Shown here: in pieces, positions 28,958 to 37,966 of the stretch
Position numbering within the stretch: position 1 is the stretch's first letter
Layout: every line of letters starts with the position of its first letter
NCBI GenBank assembly: GCA_025964985.1
Contig: JAOPXU010000347.1
Coordinates: 1-47,631 of the forward strand
Reading direction: 5' to 3'
Source: Nocardioides sp.
GTDB taxonomy: Bacteria; Actinomycetota; Actinomycetes; Propionibacteriales; Nocardioidaceae
Length of the DNA stretch: 47,631 bases
The notes under the pieces: generated by a model
Told to the model about the DNA's origin: nothing
Seen by the model: only the letters and a program-made list of their open reading frames with translations
Database searches by the model: none
Translations under genes and position numbers: made by a program

Positions 28958-30298
28958 ATGAACGACGTCCGACCCGGTCCGGTGCCGTCACCGGACTCAG
29001 ACGGGCGGTCGACATCGTTGGCCGCTCCTGTGGGGACCGACAACGACGCCATCCGAGAGGTGCGTGAGTTCCTCGCCAGCCGCCTGGAGGTGGCCCGCCA
29101 GGGGGTCGACCCCGTGGCGGTCGACGCCCTCGTGCAGGACCTCGAGACGGCGTTCGAGGAGCTCAGCGTCGCCGAGGAGGAGGTCCGGGCCCAGCAGGCG
29201 CAGATCTCCGGGCTGCTCAGCGACCGCCGCGCCCGCCTGTGGCAGCAGGACCGGATGCTCTCGGTCATGCCCGTCCCGGTGCTGGCCACCGACGCTCTCG
29301 GCGTCGTGCGCACCGTCAACGCCGCCGCGGCCCGGATGCTGGACATGCAGGTGCGCCACGTGCTCGGCAAGCCGGTCCTGGCGCTGTTCGACCCGGCCGG
29401 CCGGCCCGCGCTGCGACGACACCTGGCCGCCCGCGACCCCGAGGGGTTCCAGTCCCGCGCGTCGCTGCTGCGCCGCGGCGGCCCGGCCCTGGAGGTCGAG
29501 GTCAACGTCACGCACGGCCCTCGCGAGGCCACCGGCCCGGCCCTCGACACCTGGATGCTGATGGCGTCCCCCGACGAGCAGCACGTCGCGCCGCACGCCC
29601 GCCTGCCCCAGGCCCTCGTCGACCTGGCCCGGCTCTCCACCGGTCGACTCACGGCGCAGGACCTGCTGACGGAGGTCGTGCAGGTCTGCGTGACGGCGCT
29701 CGGTGACGTCGACCTCAGCGTCAGCCTGGGGTCGCCCCTGGAGCCGACCGCCACGTCCGCCAGCTCCCTCACCGCCCAGCTCATGGACGGCGCCCAGCTC
29801 ATGTCGGCTGAGGGCCCGTGCGCGAGCGCCTTCCTCGACAACGCCACCGTCGCGACCGACGACATCAGCACCGATCCGCGCTGGCCCCGCCTCGCCCCGC
29901 ACGTGCCCGTGGGGGTCACCGGCGTGGTGGCGGTCCCCCTCGAGGTCGGCGACCAGCTCGTCGGCGCGCTCAACGTCTACCACCGCGACCCGGGCTGGCC
30001 CGACCGCACGCTCGAGTCGATCGAACTCCTCGCCGCCACCGTCGCCGCCGTGCTCTACGAGCGCACGGTGCACGCCGAGCTCGAGGGCCTCGCCGCCGAC
30101 ATGACGCGCGCCCTCGGGTCGCGCGCGGTGATCGACCAGGCCAAGGGCATGATCATGGCCGAGCACGGCCTCGACGCCGACGAGGCCTTCGCCTTCCTCA
30201 CCGCCGAGAGCAGCCGCTCCGGCACCAAGGTCCGCGAGGTCGCCCGGCGGATCGTCGCCCGGGCCCACGCCCTCGAGGACCCGGCCGCCGGGGCCTGA
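28958..30298 (+). CDS. PAS-GAF-ANTAR domain protein
   Basis: PAS-like VPVLATDALGVVRTVNAAAARML; GAF-like GVVAVPLEVGDQLVGALNVY; ANTAR ALGSRAVIDQAKGMIMAEHGLDADEAFAFL. Confidence 0.85.
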   Translation: MNDVRPGPVPSPDSDGRSTSLAAPVGTDNDAIREVREFLASRLEVARQGVDPVAVDALVQDLETAFEELSVAEEEVRAQQAQISGLLSDRRARLWQQDRMLSVMPVPVLATDALGVVRTVNAAAARMLDMQVRHVLGKPVLALFDPAGRPALRRHLAARDPEGFQSRASLLRRGGPALEVEVNVTHGPREATGPALDTWMLMASPDEQHVAPHARLPQALVDLARLSTGRLTAQDLLTEVVQVCVTALGDVDLSVSLGSPLEPTATSASSLTAQLMDGAQLMSAEGPCASAFLDNATVATDDISTDPRWPRLAPHVPVGVTGVVAVPLEVGDQLVGALNVYHRDPGWPDRTLESIELLAATVAAVLYERTVHAELEGLAADMTRALGSRAVIDQAKGMIMAEHGLDADEAFAFLTAESSRSGTKVREVARRIVARAHALEDPAAGA

Positions 30299-30314
30299 CG
30301 GGGCTCGAGCCGGA

Positions 30315-30358
30315 GCGTCATACGGGCTGGCCGCCGGGACCGCCGCGTCGTATGACGC
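30315..30358. terminator. inverted repeat between convergent ANTAR genes
   Basis: GCGTCATACG (30315-30324) and CGTATGACGC (30349-30358). Confidence 0.6.
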
Positions 30359-30364
30359 AGCGCC

Positions 30365-31072
30365 TCAGCGTTCGTCGTGGTCGAGCAGCACCCGCAGCAT
30401 CTCGGCGAGTCGGACCTGGGTGACCCCGGCGCGGGCGGAGGCCCGCTGGATCCGGTCGCGCGACTCCTCGACGTCGAGGTCGAGGCGTGCGGCGAGCAGG
30501 CCCACGGCGACGTCGACCCGGGCCGCCTCGCGCAGCACGTCGGGCGCCTGCTGGGCGGCCTTGCGGGTCTCGAAGGACAGGTCGGCGTTGGACACCGCGC
30601 CGGCGGCCCACGCCCCGAGCACCCCGGCCAGTGCCTCCTCGTTGCCCTCGAAGGCCTTGCGGGTGGCGGCGTAGACGTTGACCCCGCCGACGACCGTGCC
30701 ACGGTCGATGACCGGCATCGACAGCGTGCTGTGGACGCCGTGGGCGCGGGTGGCGTCGGCGAAGACGTGCCACTGGTTCTCGTCGAGCGAGGACTGGTCG
30801 TGGGTCTGCATCTCGTCGTCCTCGACGGCCTGCACGCAGGGGCCGCCAGCGAGGTACTGCACCGCGTCGAGCACCGCGATGTCGGTCTCGGAGGCCACCA
30901 GCGTCAGCGTCACGCCGTGGTCGATCATCGAGATGCTCAGCCCGACCACGTCGGGCACGATCGACCGCACCTGGTGACCGGTGCGCAGCAGCTGCTCGAG
31001 GAGCTCGTCGTCCTCGTGGTCGAGCTCGTTGATCGCCCGAGCGGTCTCGGGGATCGGCTTCAGGTCCTCCAC
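30365..31072 (-). CDS. GAF and (divergent) ANTAR domain-containing protein
   Basis: GAF-like GGPCVQAVEDDEMQTHDQ...HSTLSMPVIDRGTVVGGVNVYAAT; ANTAR-like ARVDVAVGLLAARLDLDVEESRDRIQRASARAGV; GTG start inferred. Confidence 0.8.
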   Translation of the reverse strand: MEDLKPIPETARAINELDHEDDELLEQLLRTGHQVRSIVPDVVGLSISMIDHGVTLTLVASETDIAVLDAVQYLAGGPCVQAVEDDEMQTHDQSSLDENQWHVFADATRAHGVHSTLSMPVIDRGTVVGGVNVYAATRKAFEGNEEALAGVLGAWAAGAVSNADLSFETRKAAQQAPDVLREAARVDVAVGLLAARLDLDVEESRDRIQRASARAGVTQVRLAEMLRVLLDHDER

Positions 31073-31139
31073 GGATGCTCCTTGCGCTGATGACGGGCGG
31101 GGTCCGGTACCCGGTCCCCCGCCCGTCACCGCAGGTCGC

Positions 31140-32327
31140 TCAGGGCTGGAAGACCACCTTGACCATGCCGTCCTCCTTGTCGCGGAAGGACTTGTAGGCG
31201 CCGGGCGCGTCCTCGAGCGGGAGTCGGTGGGTGGCGAAGGTGTCGACGCCGAGCACGTCCTCGTCGCGCTGCAGCAGCTCGAGGATGTCGTCGCTCCACC
31301 GGTGCACGTTGGCCTGGCCCTGGCGGATGACCAGCTGCTTGTCGAAGAGCTGGAGCATCGGCATCGGCGAGGCTGCGCCGCCGTAGACGCCCGAGATCGA
31401 GACCGTGCCGCCGCGTCGTACGGACTCGAACGCCGTGTAGAGCGCGTCGAGCCGGTCGGAGCCGGCGTTCTGCATGACCATCTCCTGCAGCTTCTTGGGC
31501 AGGAAGCGCAGCGACTTCTGGGCGGTCTCGGCCACCGGCGAGCCGTGCGCCTCCATGCCCACGGCGTCGATCACCGAGTCGGAGCCGCGGCCGTCGGTCA
31601 GGTCGCGCACGCGCTCGGGCACGTCGCTGCTGTCGATCTCGTTGGTGTCGATGACCTCGCCGCCGTGGGCGGTGACCCTGGCCAGCCGCTCCGGGACGCT
31701 GTCGACCACGATGACCCGCAGGCCCCGGTGCTTGGCGATGCGGGCGCACATGTCGCCGATCGGGCCGGCGCCCATGACGAGCAGGGTGCCGTCCTCGGGG
31801 GTGTCGGCGTACTCGACGGCCTGCCAGGACGTGGGCAGCACGTCGGAGAGGTAGAGGAAGCGGTCGTCGGGCGGGCCGGCGGCCACCTTGATCGGGAGCG
31901 TGTTGCCGAACGGCACGCGCATCGCCTCGGCCTGGCCGCCGGGCACCTGGCCGTAGAGCTTGGAGTAGCCGAACAGCGAGGCACCGGTGCCGTGCTCGCG
32001 GTTCTGGGTGGTCTCGCACTGGCTGTGCAGGTTGCGCGTGCACATCCAACAGGTGCCGCAGGAGACGTTGAACGGCACGACGACGCGGTCGCCGCGCTTG
32101 AGCGCGGTCACCTCGGGGCCGACGTCCTCGACGATGCCCATCGGCTCGTGGCCGACCACGTCGCCGGGCGTCATGAACGGCGTCAGCGGGTCGTAGAGGT
32201 GCAGGTCGGAGCCGCACAGACCGGTCGAGGTGATCCGGACGACGACGTCGGTCGGGTCCTCGATCCGGGGGTCCGGGACGTCGGTGACCTGCATGTCGGT
32301 GCGGCCCTGCCAGGTGACGGCTCTCAT
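31140..32327 (-). CDS. zinc-dependent alcohol dehydrogenase (formaldehyde-dehydrogenase-like MDR family)
   Basis: TGLCGSDLHLY, GHEPMGIVEDVG, CGTCWMCTRNLHSQCE, LVMGAGPIGDMCA. Confidence 0.9.
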   Translation of the reverse strand: MRAVTWQGRTDMQVTDVPDPRIEDPTDVVVRITSTGLCGSDLHLYDPLTPFMTPGDVVGHEPMGIVEDVGPEVTALKRGDRVVVPFNVSCGTCWMCTRNLHSQCETTQNREHGTGASLFGYSKLYGQVPGGQAEAMRVPFGNTLPIKVAAGPPDDRFLYLSDVLPTSWQAVEYADTPEDGTLLVMGAGPIGDMCARIAKHRGLRVIVVDSVPERLARVTAHGGEVIDTNEIDSSDVPERVRDLTDGRGSDSVIDAVGMEAHGSPVAETAQKSLRFLPKKLQEMVMQNAGSDRLDALYTAFESVRRGGTVSISGVYGGAASPMPMLQLFDKQLVIRQGQANVHRWSDDILELLQRDEDVLGVDTFATHRLPLEDAPGAYKSFRDKEDGMVKVVFQP

Positions 32328-32372
32328 CTGTTCTCCTTCTCGTGGTGCTGTGGATCGGTCTGGGGTGTGTCG

Positions 32373-33125
32373 CTACCGCGCGGCGACGGCGGCGGTGATC
32401 CGGTCCGGCACGACCTTGGCGACGGCGGCCGCCAGCCGGGTGCGCGGTGAGCCGGTGACGACCTGGTCGGCGCCGGACCGCATGGCCTCGTAGGCCTCGC
32501 GCGCCACCTCGGCGGCGTCGTCGTCCGACGGCTGCGCGTCTCGCGCGTCGGCGCCGGACGCGGTGTCGGCCGGGGCCGGCTGGGCCGAGGTCACGGTGAG
32601 GCCGCTGACGCGCACCTCGTGACGCACCGACGCGGCGTAGGAGTGCACGAACGCCGTCGAGGCGGCGTACGTCGCGTGGTGGGGTCCGGGCGGGGCGGCC
32701 GGCGACAGGAACAGCAGCCGGCCGTGCGCGCGCCGGACCAGGTCGGGCAGCACCAGCTTGGCCAGGTGCACCGTGGACCGCACGTTGGCGTCGACGACCC
32801 GCAGGTCGTCGTTCACCGGCACCTCGTGCTGGCGGCCGGGGGCGTCGGCACGGACGGTGAACGCGACCGCTTCCAGCAGCTCGGGCTGGTCGAGCACCAC
32901 CTGGTGCAGCTGCTCCACACCACCGGGGGCCGCCAGGTCGACGAGCGCGGCGACCACGGTGCCGCCCTCGGCGCGCAGCTCGGCCGCGACGTCGTGGACC
33001 TCCGGCTCGTCGGATGCGACCACGACGGCGTACCCGTCCTGGACGAAGCACCGGGCCAGCTCGGCCCCGACGCCGGTGGCGGCACCCGTGACCAGCGCGA
33101 GGCCGGGCACCCGGGACATGTCCAT
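32373..33125 (-). CDS. SDR-family oxidoreductase
   Basis: LVTGAATGVGAELARCFVQDGYAVVVASD; HATYAASTAFVHSYAASVRHE. Confidence 0.85.
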   Translation of the reverse strand: MDMSRVPGLALVTGAATGVGAELARCFVQDGYAVVVASDEPEVHDVAAELRAEGGTVVAALVDLAAPGGVEQLHQVVLDQPELLEAVAFTVRADAPGRQHEVPVNDDLRVVDANVRSTVHLAKLVLPDLVRRAHGRLLFLSPAAPPGPHHATYAASTAFVHSYAASVRHEVRVSGLTVTSAQPAPADTASGADARDAQPSDDDAAEVAREAYEAMRSGADQVVTGSPRTRLAAAVAKVVPDRITAAVAAR

Positions 33126-33217
33126 GCTGTCCGGTGCCCACTGCCCGCCCGCCGCCGCTCACCCTTGTGGGCGCACGCGCGCGGTAGTACCCGTTCCCGC
33201 TCCGGGCACCGGTGCCC

Positions 33218-34195
33218 ATGACCGACCCCACCACGCCCGACCCCCGTCCCGTCCTCGGTTGGTTCCTGTCGGCGGAGGAGTACTCCCCCGCCGAGCTGGT
33301 GGCCCAGGCGGTCGCCGCCGAGCGCGCCGGCTTCGACGCGCTGTGGGTCAGCGACCACTTCCACCCCTGGAACGACGAGCAGGGCCAGTCGGTGTTCGTG
33401 TGGGGGCTCATCGGCGCCCTGAGCCAGGCCTGCTCGCTGCCGGTGACCACCGCGGTCACGTGCCCGACCACGCGCATCCACCCGGCGATCGTCGCCCAGG
33501 CCGCCGCCACCGCCGCGGTGCAGCTCGAGGGTCGCTTCCGTCTCGGGGTCGGCACCGGCGAGGCGCTCAACGAGCACGTGCTCGGCGACCCCTGGCCGTC
33601 GTTCGACGTGCGGATGGAGAAGCTCGAGGAGGCCGTGTCGCTGATGCGCCGGCTGTGGGAGGGCGATTTCGTCACCACGCGCGGGCAGCACTACGAGGTG
33701 CAGAACGCCCGCATCTACACCCGCCCCGAGCACCAGATCCCGGTCTACGTCAGCGCCTTCGGCCCCAAGGCCCTCGAGGTCGCGGCGCGCATCGGCGACG
33801 GCTACTGCGGCACCGCCGACGACGCGGACCTCGTCAGCCGCTTCAAGGAGGCGTCCGGCGGCAAGCCCACCCAGGCCGGCGTCAAGGCCGCCTGGGCCCC
33901 GACCCGCGACGAGGGCGTCGACCACGCGCACCGCCTCTGGGCCCACTCGGCGTTCCCCGGCGAGCTGTCGCAGGTGCTGCCGTCGGTGCGCCACTTCGAG
34001 CAGGTCGCCTCGCTGGTCACCCGCGAGATGACGTCGGAGTCGGTCGTCGCCGGCCCCGACGTCGCCGACCACCTGACCCAGATGAGGTCCTACCTCGACG
34101 CCGGCTACGACGAGGTCTACGCCGCCTGCATGGGCCCGCACGCCCTCGAGATGATCGAGGCCTACGGACGCGAGGTGCTGCCCGAGCTGCGCTGA
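33218..34195 (+). CDS. LLM-class (probably F420-dependent) oxidoreductase, paralog of 8965..9954
   Basis: LGWFLSAEEYSPAELVAQAVAAERAGFDALWVSDHFHPW...LGVGTGEALNEHVLG. Confidence 0.88.
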   Translation: MTDPTTPDPRPVLGWFLSAEEYSPAELVAQAVAAERAGFDALWVSDHFHPWNDEQGQSVFVWGLIGALSQACSLPVTTAVTCPTTRIHPAIVAQAAATAAVQLEGRFRLGVGTGEALNEHVLGDPWPSFDVRMEKLEEAVSLMRRLWEGDFVTTRGQHYEVQNARIYTRPEHQIPVYVSAFGPKALEVAARIGDGYCGTADDADLVSRFKEASGGKPTQAGVKAAWAPTRDEGVDHAHRLWAHSAFPGELSQVLPSVRHFEQVASLVTREMTSESVVAGPDVADHLTQMRSYLDAGYDEVYAACMGPHALEMIEAYGREVLPELR

Positions 34196-34203
34196 GGCGC
34201 ACG

Positions 34204-34323
34204 CACACGTCGGTCGAGGAGGTCGCCCGCGACCGTCACACCGCAGGGTCCGCTCGACCGGACCACACGTCGGTCGAGGAGGTCGCCCGCGACCGTCACA
34301 CCGCAGGGTCCGCTCGACCGGAC
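34204..34323. repeat. two 60-bp tandem copies of palindromic-repeat left half-element
   Basis: CACACGTCGGTCGAGGAGGTCGCCCGCGACCGTCACACCGCAGGGTCCGCTCGACCGGAC repeated with exact 60-bp period, leading into a third copy. Confidence 0.92.
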
Positions 34324-34456
34324 CACACGTCGGTCGAGGAGGTCGCCCGCGACCGTCACGAGACCACATCACCGCAGCGTCCGTGCGCGAGGCGACCTGC
34401 GCCTGCGGTCAGTTGGTCTCGTGACGGTCGCCAGGGCGACCTCCACGACCGACGTG
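34324..34456. repeat. composite palindromic repeat element, copy 5
   Basis: CACACGTCGGTCGAGGAGGTCGCCCGCGACCGTCACGAGACCA ... TTGGTCTCGTGACGGTCGCCAGGGCGACCTCCACGACCGACGTG. Confidence 0.88.
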
Positions 34457-34547
34457 GGGACCGGTCGACGTACGACGTGGGGACCACTCGACGTACGACG
34501 TGAGGGACCGGTCGACGTACGCGTGCGGGACCGGTGGACGTACGACG
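34451..34547. repeat. 23-24 bp tandem repeat, four units
   Basis: GACGTGGGGACCGGTCGACGTAC / GACGTGGGGACCACTCGACGTAC / GACGTGAGGGACCGGTCGACGTAC / GCGTGCGGGACCGGTGGACGTAC. Confidence 0.88.
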
Positions 34548-34549
34548 GA

Positions 34550-35104
34550 CTACGCGCCCCAGCGTCGTACGACGTCGTCGGCGGTCAGGACCTCCTGGCG
34601 GTACTGGCGCTGCAGCCGGGTCAGGGCGTCGTCGTGCAGGGCCCAGTCGATCGAGGCGGTCGCGTCGCTGACGACGGTGACGGCGAGGTCGTGGGCGAAG
34701 GCGTCGACGGCGGAGGCGGCGATGCACGACTCGGTGGAGACGCCGACGAGCACGACGTGGCTGACGCCGCGCTCGCGCAGCAGGTCGGCGAGGTCGGTGC
34801 CGAAGAAGGCGCTGTCGCGGGTCTTGGTCACCCTGACCGCGCCCTGGGTGTCGAGGCCGGGGACGGGCTCGACGCCCTCGGTGCCGGCCATGACGGGGCC
34901 GCCGCCGTCCTCGGTCATCGAGAGGGTCCAGGTGCTGCCGGCGGGGTCGTGCTCGGTGCGCACCTCCACCACCGGTACGCCGAGCCGGACGGCCGCCTCG
35001 ACGAGGCGGTTGACGGCGGCGGTGAGATCGTCACGACAGCGCTCGAGCTCGTCGCTGCGGAAGTAGTCGCGCTGCATGTCGACCACCACGAGTGCCTCGC
35101 TCAT
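34550..35104 (-). CDS. isochorismatase-family (cysteine) hydrolase
   Basis: ALVVVDMQRDYF; VVLVGVSTESCIAASAVDAFAHDLAVTVVSDATAS. Confidence 0.85.
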   Translation of the reverse strand: MSEALVVVDMQRDYFRSDELERCRDDLTAAVNRLVEAAVRLGVPVVEVRTEHDPAGSTWTLSMTEDGGGPVMAGTEGVEPVPGLDTQGAVRVTKTRDSAFFGTDLADLLRERGVSHVVLVGVSTESCIAASAVDAFAHDLAVTVVSDATASIDWALHDDALTRLQRQYRQEVLTADDVVRRWGA

Positions 35105-35913
35105 GCCCTGACCCAGTCGTCTCCCTCGCGGCGCACGAGGCCGCGTCGTTCGAAGGCCGCCAACCAGCCGGCCATCGGCCAGGTACCCCAGCGCCGGCGG
35201 AAGAGCCGGCCGTTGCGCAGGATGTCGTCGAGGTGCTCGACCGGCGGGGAGCTCACCGAGTGGTGCTGGTGGTAGGCACGGGCCGAGCCGAGCCACCAGC
35301 ACTCGACGCCGGCGGCCTCGGCCTGCAGGGCGAGGTCGGTGTCCTCGCCGCCGTAGCCGACGTAGCCCTCGTGGAAGCCGCCGACGCGCTCCCAGGCCGC
35401 GGGGGTCGTGGCGAACGACAGCGACCAGAACAGCTCGGGCCGGGTGCAGCGCTCGGACTCGCCCGGGCCCGGCGCGGGGCGGGCGGGGTGCGGGTCGTCG
35501 AGGGGCACGAGCTCGGCGGGGTGGTGGACGGCGACGTCCTGGGGCAGGTAGGTCACCGGCCCCGACCAGAGCCGGTCGGGGTGCTCCGAGGCGGCGCGGG
35601 CGTAGGCATCGACGAGGTAGAAGCCGGCCAGGCAGTCGACGTCGAGCAGGACGACGACATCGGCGCCGCCGGCCACGGCGTGCTGGACCCCGAGGTTGCG
35701 GGCCGCGGCGAGCGGGAGGCCCTCGGGGCCGACCGCGATCGGGACGACCTCGCGGTGCAGGCCGCCGTGGTCGCTGCTGGTGATGACCGGGTCGCCCATG
35801 GCGACGACGTGGTAGGAGTCGGGGCGCCGGCTGCCCAGGGCGAGCGAGCGGTGCTGGCCGGCGAGATGGTGGTGCCGGCCGCGGGCGATCGTGACGACGG
35901 AGACGTGGGTCAT
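35101..35913 (-). CDS. family 2-like glycosyltransferase (galactosyltransferase-type)
   Basis: VSVVTIARGRHHHLAGQ, GADVVVLLDVDCLAG, VGGFHEGYVGYGGEDTDLALQ. Confidence 0.85.
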   Translation of the reverse strand: MTHVSVVTIARGRHHHLAGQHRSLALGSRRPDSYHVVAMGDPVITSSDHGGLHREVVPIAVGPEGLPLAAARNLGVQHAVAGGADVVVLLDVDCLAGFYLVDAYARAASEHPDRLWSGPVTYLPQDVAVHHPAELVPLDDPHPARPAPGPGESERCTRPELFWSLSFATTPAAWERVGGFHEGYVGYGGEDTDLALQAEAAGVECWWLGSARAYHQHHSVSSPPVEHLDDILRNGRLFRRRWGTWPMAGWLAAFERRGLVRREGDDWVRA

Positions 35914-36902
35914 GCGCCCGCGACGGTCCGGACGACGTCGGCGTAGCGCTCGACCGCGTGGCCGTCGCACCAGCCGGCCCAGGCACCGCCGTCGAGCGTG
36001 GCGGCCTTCTCGAGGGCCTCGTCGTCGGTGGGCCAGGAGTCGAGGACGACGGCCGGCCAGCCGCCGGCGCGCAGCTCGGCGCCGGTGGTGCGCTGCTCGT
36101 CGTGCGGTCGCTCCTGCGGTACGACGACCGCGGGTCGGCGTGCGGCGGCGGTCTCGGCCAGCGCGTTCTGGCCGGCGTGGGTCAGGACGACGTCGGCCTC
36201 GCGCAGCACCGACGACGGGTCCTCGACCCACTGGCCGCCCTCGGCGCCGAGCACGGTCCAGGACCAGTCACCGGACGGCGGGGTCACCGGGGCGTGGCCG
36301 CCGGCGCCCAGCAGCAGGACCGCGCGGCGCTCGGTGAGGCGCGAGGGCCGGGGCTCGCCGACCGCGAAGCGGGACAGCGCGCCCAGGCAGTGCAGGCGGT
36401 CCTTGAGCTGGTAGGGGACGCCCTGGAGCATGTCGTGGGCGCTGGGCGGCCAGAAGCCGACGAGCGCGTCGGCGACCTCGAAGCCCAGCTGGTGCGGGGC
36501 GTCGTCGCGGCGTCCGGGCAGCACCACCGACACGACCGGTACGCCGTGCAGGCGGGCCAGCAGCGTCATCTCGACCGAGACGTCGCTGACGATCGCGCGC
36601 GGGCGGGCCTGCTCGATCCAGGCCGACAAGGCGGCCGAGCGCGAGCGCAGGCCGTCGTGGTGCAGGGGCGCCCAGTGCAGCCGGCCGCGGGCGGTCGGGC
36701 AGGTGGGCTCGCCGTCGTCGTCGCGGGCGAGCTCGACCCAGTCGCCGTGCCACCCAGCCGGCCGGGGCAGGGACGACAGACCGGTCACCGACGGGCCGCC
36801 GGTGCTCGCGAGGTGCTCGGCGAGCGCCGTGGCGCGGTGCAGGTGGCCGCGGCCGACGTGGTGGACGTAGTAGCCGACGGTCGGCCCGACACCGGCGCTC
36901 AT
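35910..36902 (-). CDS. GT28/MurG-like (GT-B) glycosyltransferase
   Basis: VGYYVHHVGRGHLHRATALAEHLA; DVVLTHAGQNALAETAAARRPAVVVPQERPHDEQ. Confidence 0.8.
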   Translation of the reverse strand: MSAGVGPTVGYYVHHVGRGHLHRATALAEHLASTGGPSVTGLSSLPRPAGWHGDWVELARDDDGEPTCPTARGRLHWAPLHHDGLRSRSAALSAWIEQARPRAIVSDVSVEMTLLARLHGVPVVSVVLPGRRDDAPHQLGFEVADALVGFWPPSAHDMLQGVPYQLKDRLHCLGALSRFAVGEPRPSRLTERRAVLLLGAGGHAPVTPPSGDWSWTVLGAEGGQWVEDPSSVLREADVVLTHAGQNALAETAAARRPAVVVPQERPHDEQRTTGAELRAGGWPAVVLDSWPTDDEALEKAATLDGGAWAGWCDGHAVERYADVVRTVAGA

Positions 36903-37966
36903 GCCGCCACCGGTCCCCGGGCCAGGTCGGCGTAGCAGCGCTCGTAGTCGTCGACCATCCGCTCGACCGAGCAGGTCAGCTCGGCGTGGCGGCGCACGGC
37001 GGCGCGGTCGAGGCGACGGGCGGCACGCACGGCGACGGCGAGCGCGTCGATGTCGCCGGGCTCGACCAGGACGCCGGCCTCGGTGCCGACGACCTCCGGC
37101 AAGGCGCCGCGGGCGTAGCCGGCGACGGGGGTGCCGGACGCCATGGCCTCGGAGGCCACCAGGCCGTAGGGCTCGTCCCAGGCAGGCGTGACGACGGCGA
37201 CCGACGCGGCGCGCAGCAGGTGGGCGAGCTCGCGGTGGTCGAGGTGGCCGCGGTACTCGATGCCGCTGCCGAGCCGGGGCTCGACCTCGCGGCGGTAGTA
37301 GTCGCGGTCGTGGGCGGGGCCGACGAGCACGAGCGGGACGCCGGCGCGGCGGCAGGCGTCGATGGCCTCGTGGGGTGCCTTCTCGGGCACCAGCCGGCCC
37401 GACCACACGGCCGGTCCGCCGCCGCCGCCGTAGCGCCAGCGGGTCAGGTCGATGCCGTTGTGGATGACTTGGCTGCCGAGGACGTGCGACCAGGCGGTGG
37501 CGGTGAACTCGCTGACCGCGACGAACGACGACGCGTCGGGCCCGAGGTGGACCGCCGACTCGACGAACGGCAGCGGCGGGGTGTGCAGCGTGGTCAGGAT
37601 CGGCACCGGGACGGCCGGGGCCATGGCCACGGGCAGGTGGTGCAGGCTGTTGTTGTGCACGACGTCGAAGTCGTCGCCGCCGCTGCGGGCCAGCCGCAGC
37701 ATCAGGTCGAGGTAGGCGTGGTGCTCGGCCAGCCAGCCCGGCGAAGGCGCGCTCTGGTCGCTCATCGCCGCGTCGCTCACGGCGAAGGACGCCGGGGTGA
37801 TCAGGTCGACCGGCAGCGCGGGGTCCGACCCGGGCGCGGCGAACAGGGTCACCTGGTGGCCGCGGCGCACCAGGGCCGTCGCCAGCCCGTGCGTCATGGC
37901 CTCGAGGCCGCCGGCGAACGGCTCTCCGATGGGGAATCGGCTCGAGCCGACCAGGCAGATCCTCAC
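36899..37966 (-). CDS. family 4 (GT-B) glycosyltransferase
   Basis: PFAGGLEAMTHGLATALVRRGHQVTLFAAPG; VVTPAWDEPYGLVASEAMASGTPVAGYARGALPEVV. Confidence 0.9.
   Translation of the reverse strand: MRICLVGSSRFPIGEPFAGGLEAMTHGLATALVRRGHQVTLFAAPGSDPALPVDLITPASFAVSDAAMSDQSAPSPGWLAEHHAYLDLMLRLARSGGDDFDVVHNNSLHHLPVAMAPAVPVPILTTLHTPPLPFVESAVHLGPDASSFVAVSEFTATAWSHVLGSQVIHNGIDLTRWRYGGGGGPAVWSGRLVPEKAPHEAIDACRRAGVPLVLVGPAHDRDYYRREVEPRLGSGIEYRGHLDHRELAHLLRAASVAVVTPAWDEPYGLVASEAMASGTPVAGYARGALPEVVGTEAGVLVEPGDIDALAVAVRAARRLDRAAVRRHAELTCSVERMVDDYERCYADLARGPVAA

Noticed and set aside
31126-33678. 850-aa minus-strand ORF
   Set aside because: Overlaps three genes with recognisable domains (ADH, SDR, LLM oxidoreductase) in other frames; Arg-rich shadow translation.
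34204-34380. Regular 60-bp repeats as a possible CRISPR array
   Set aside because: Only two to three units, no variable spacers (units are near-identical throughout), and no cas genes; better explained as tandem half-elements.
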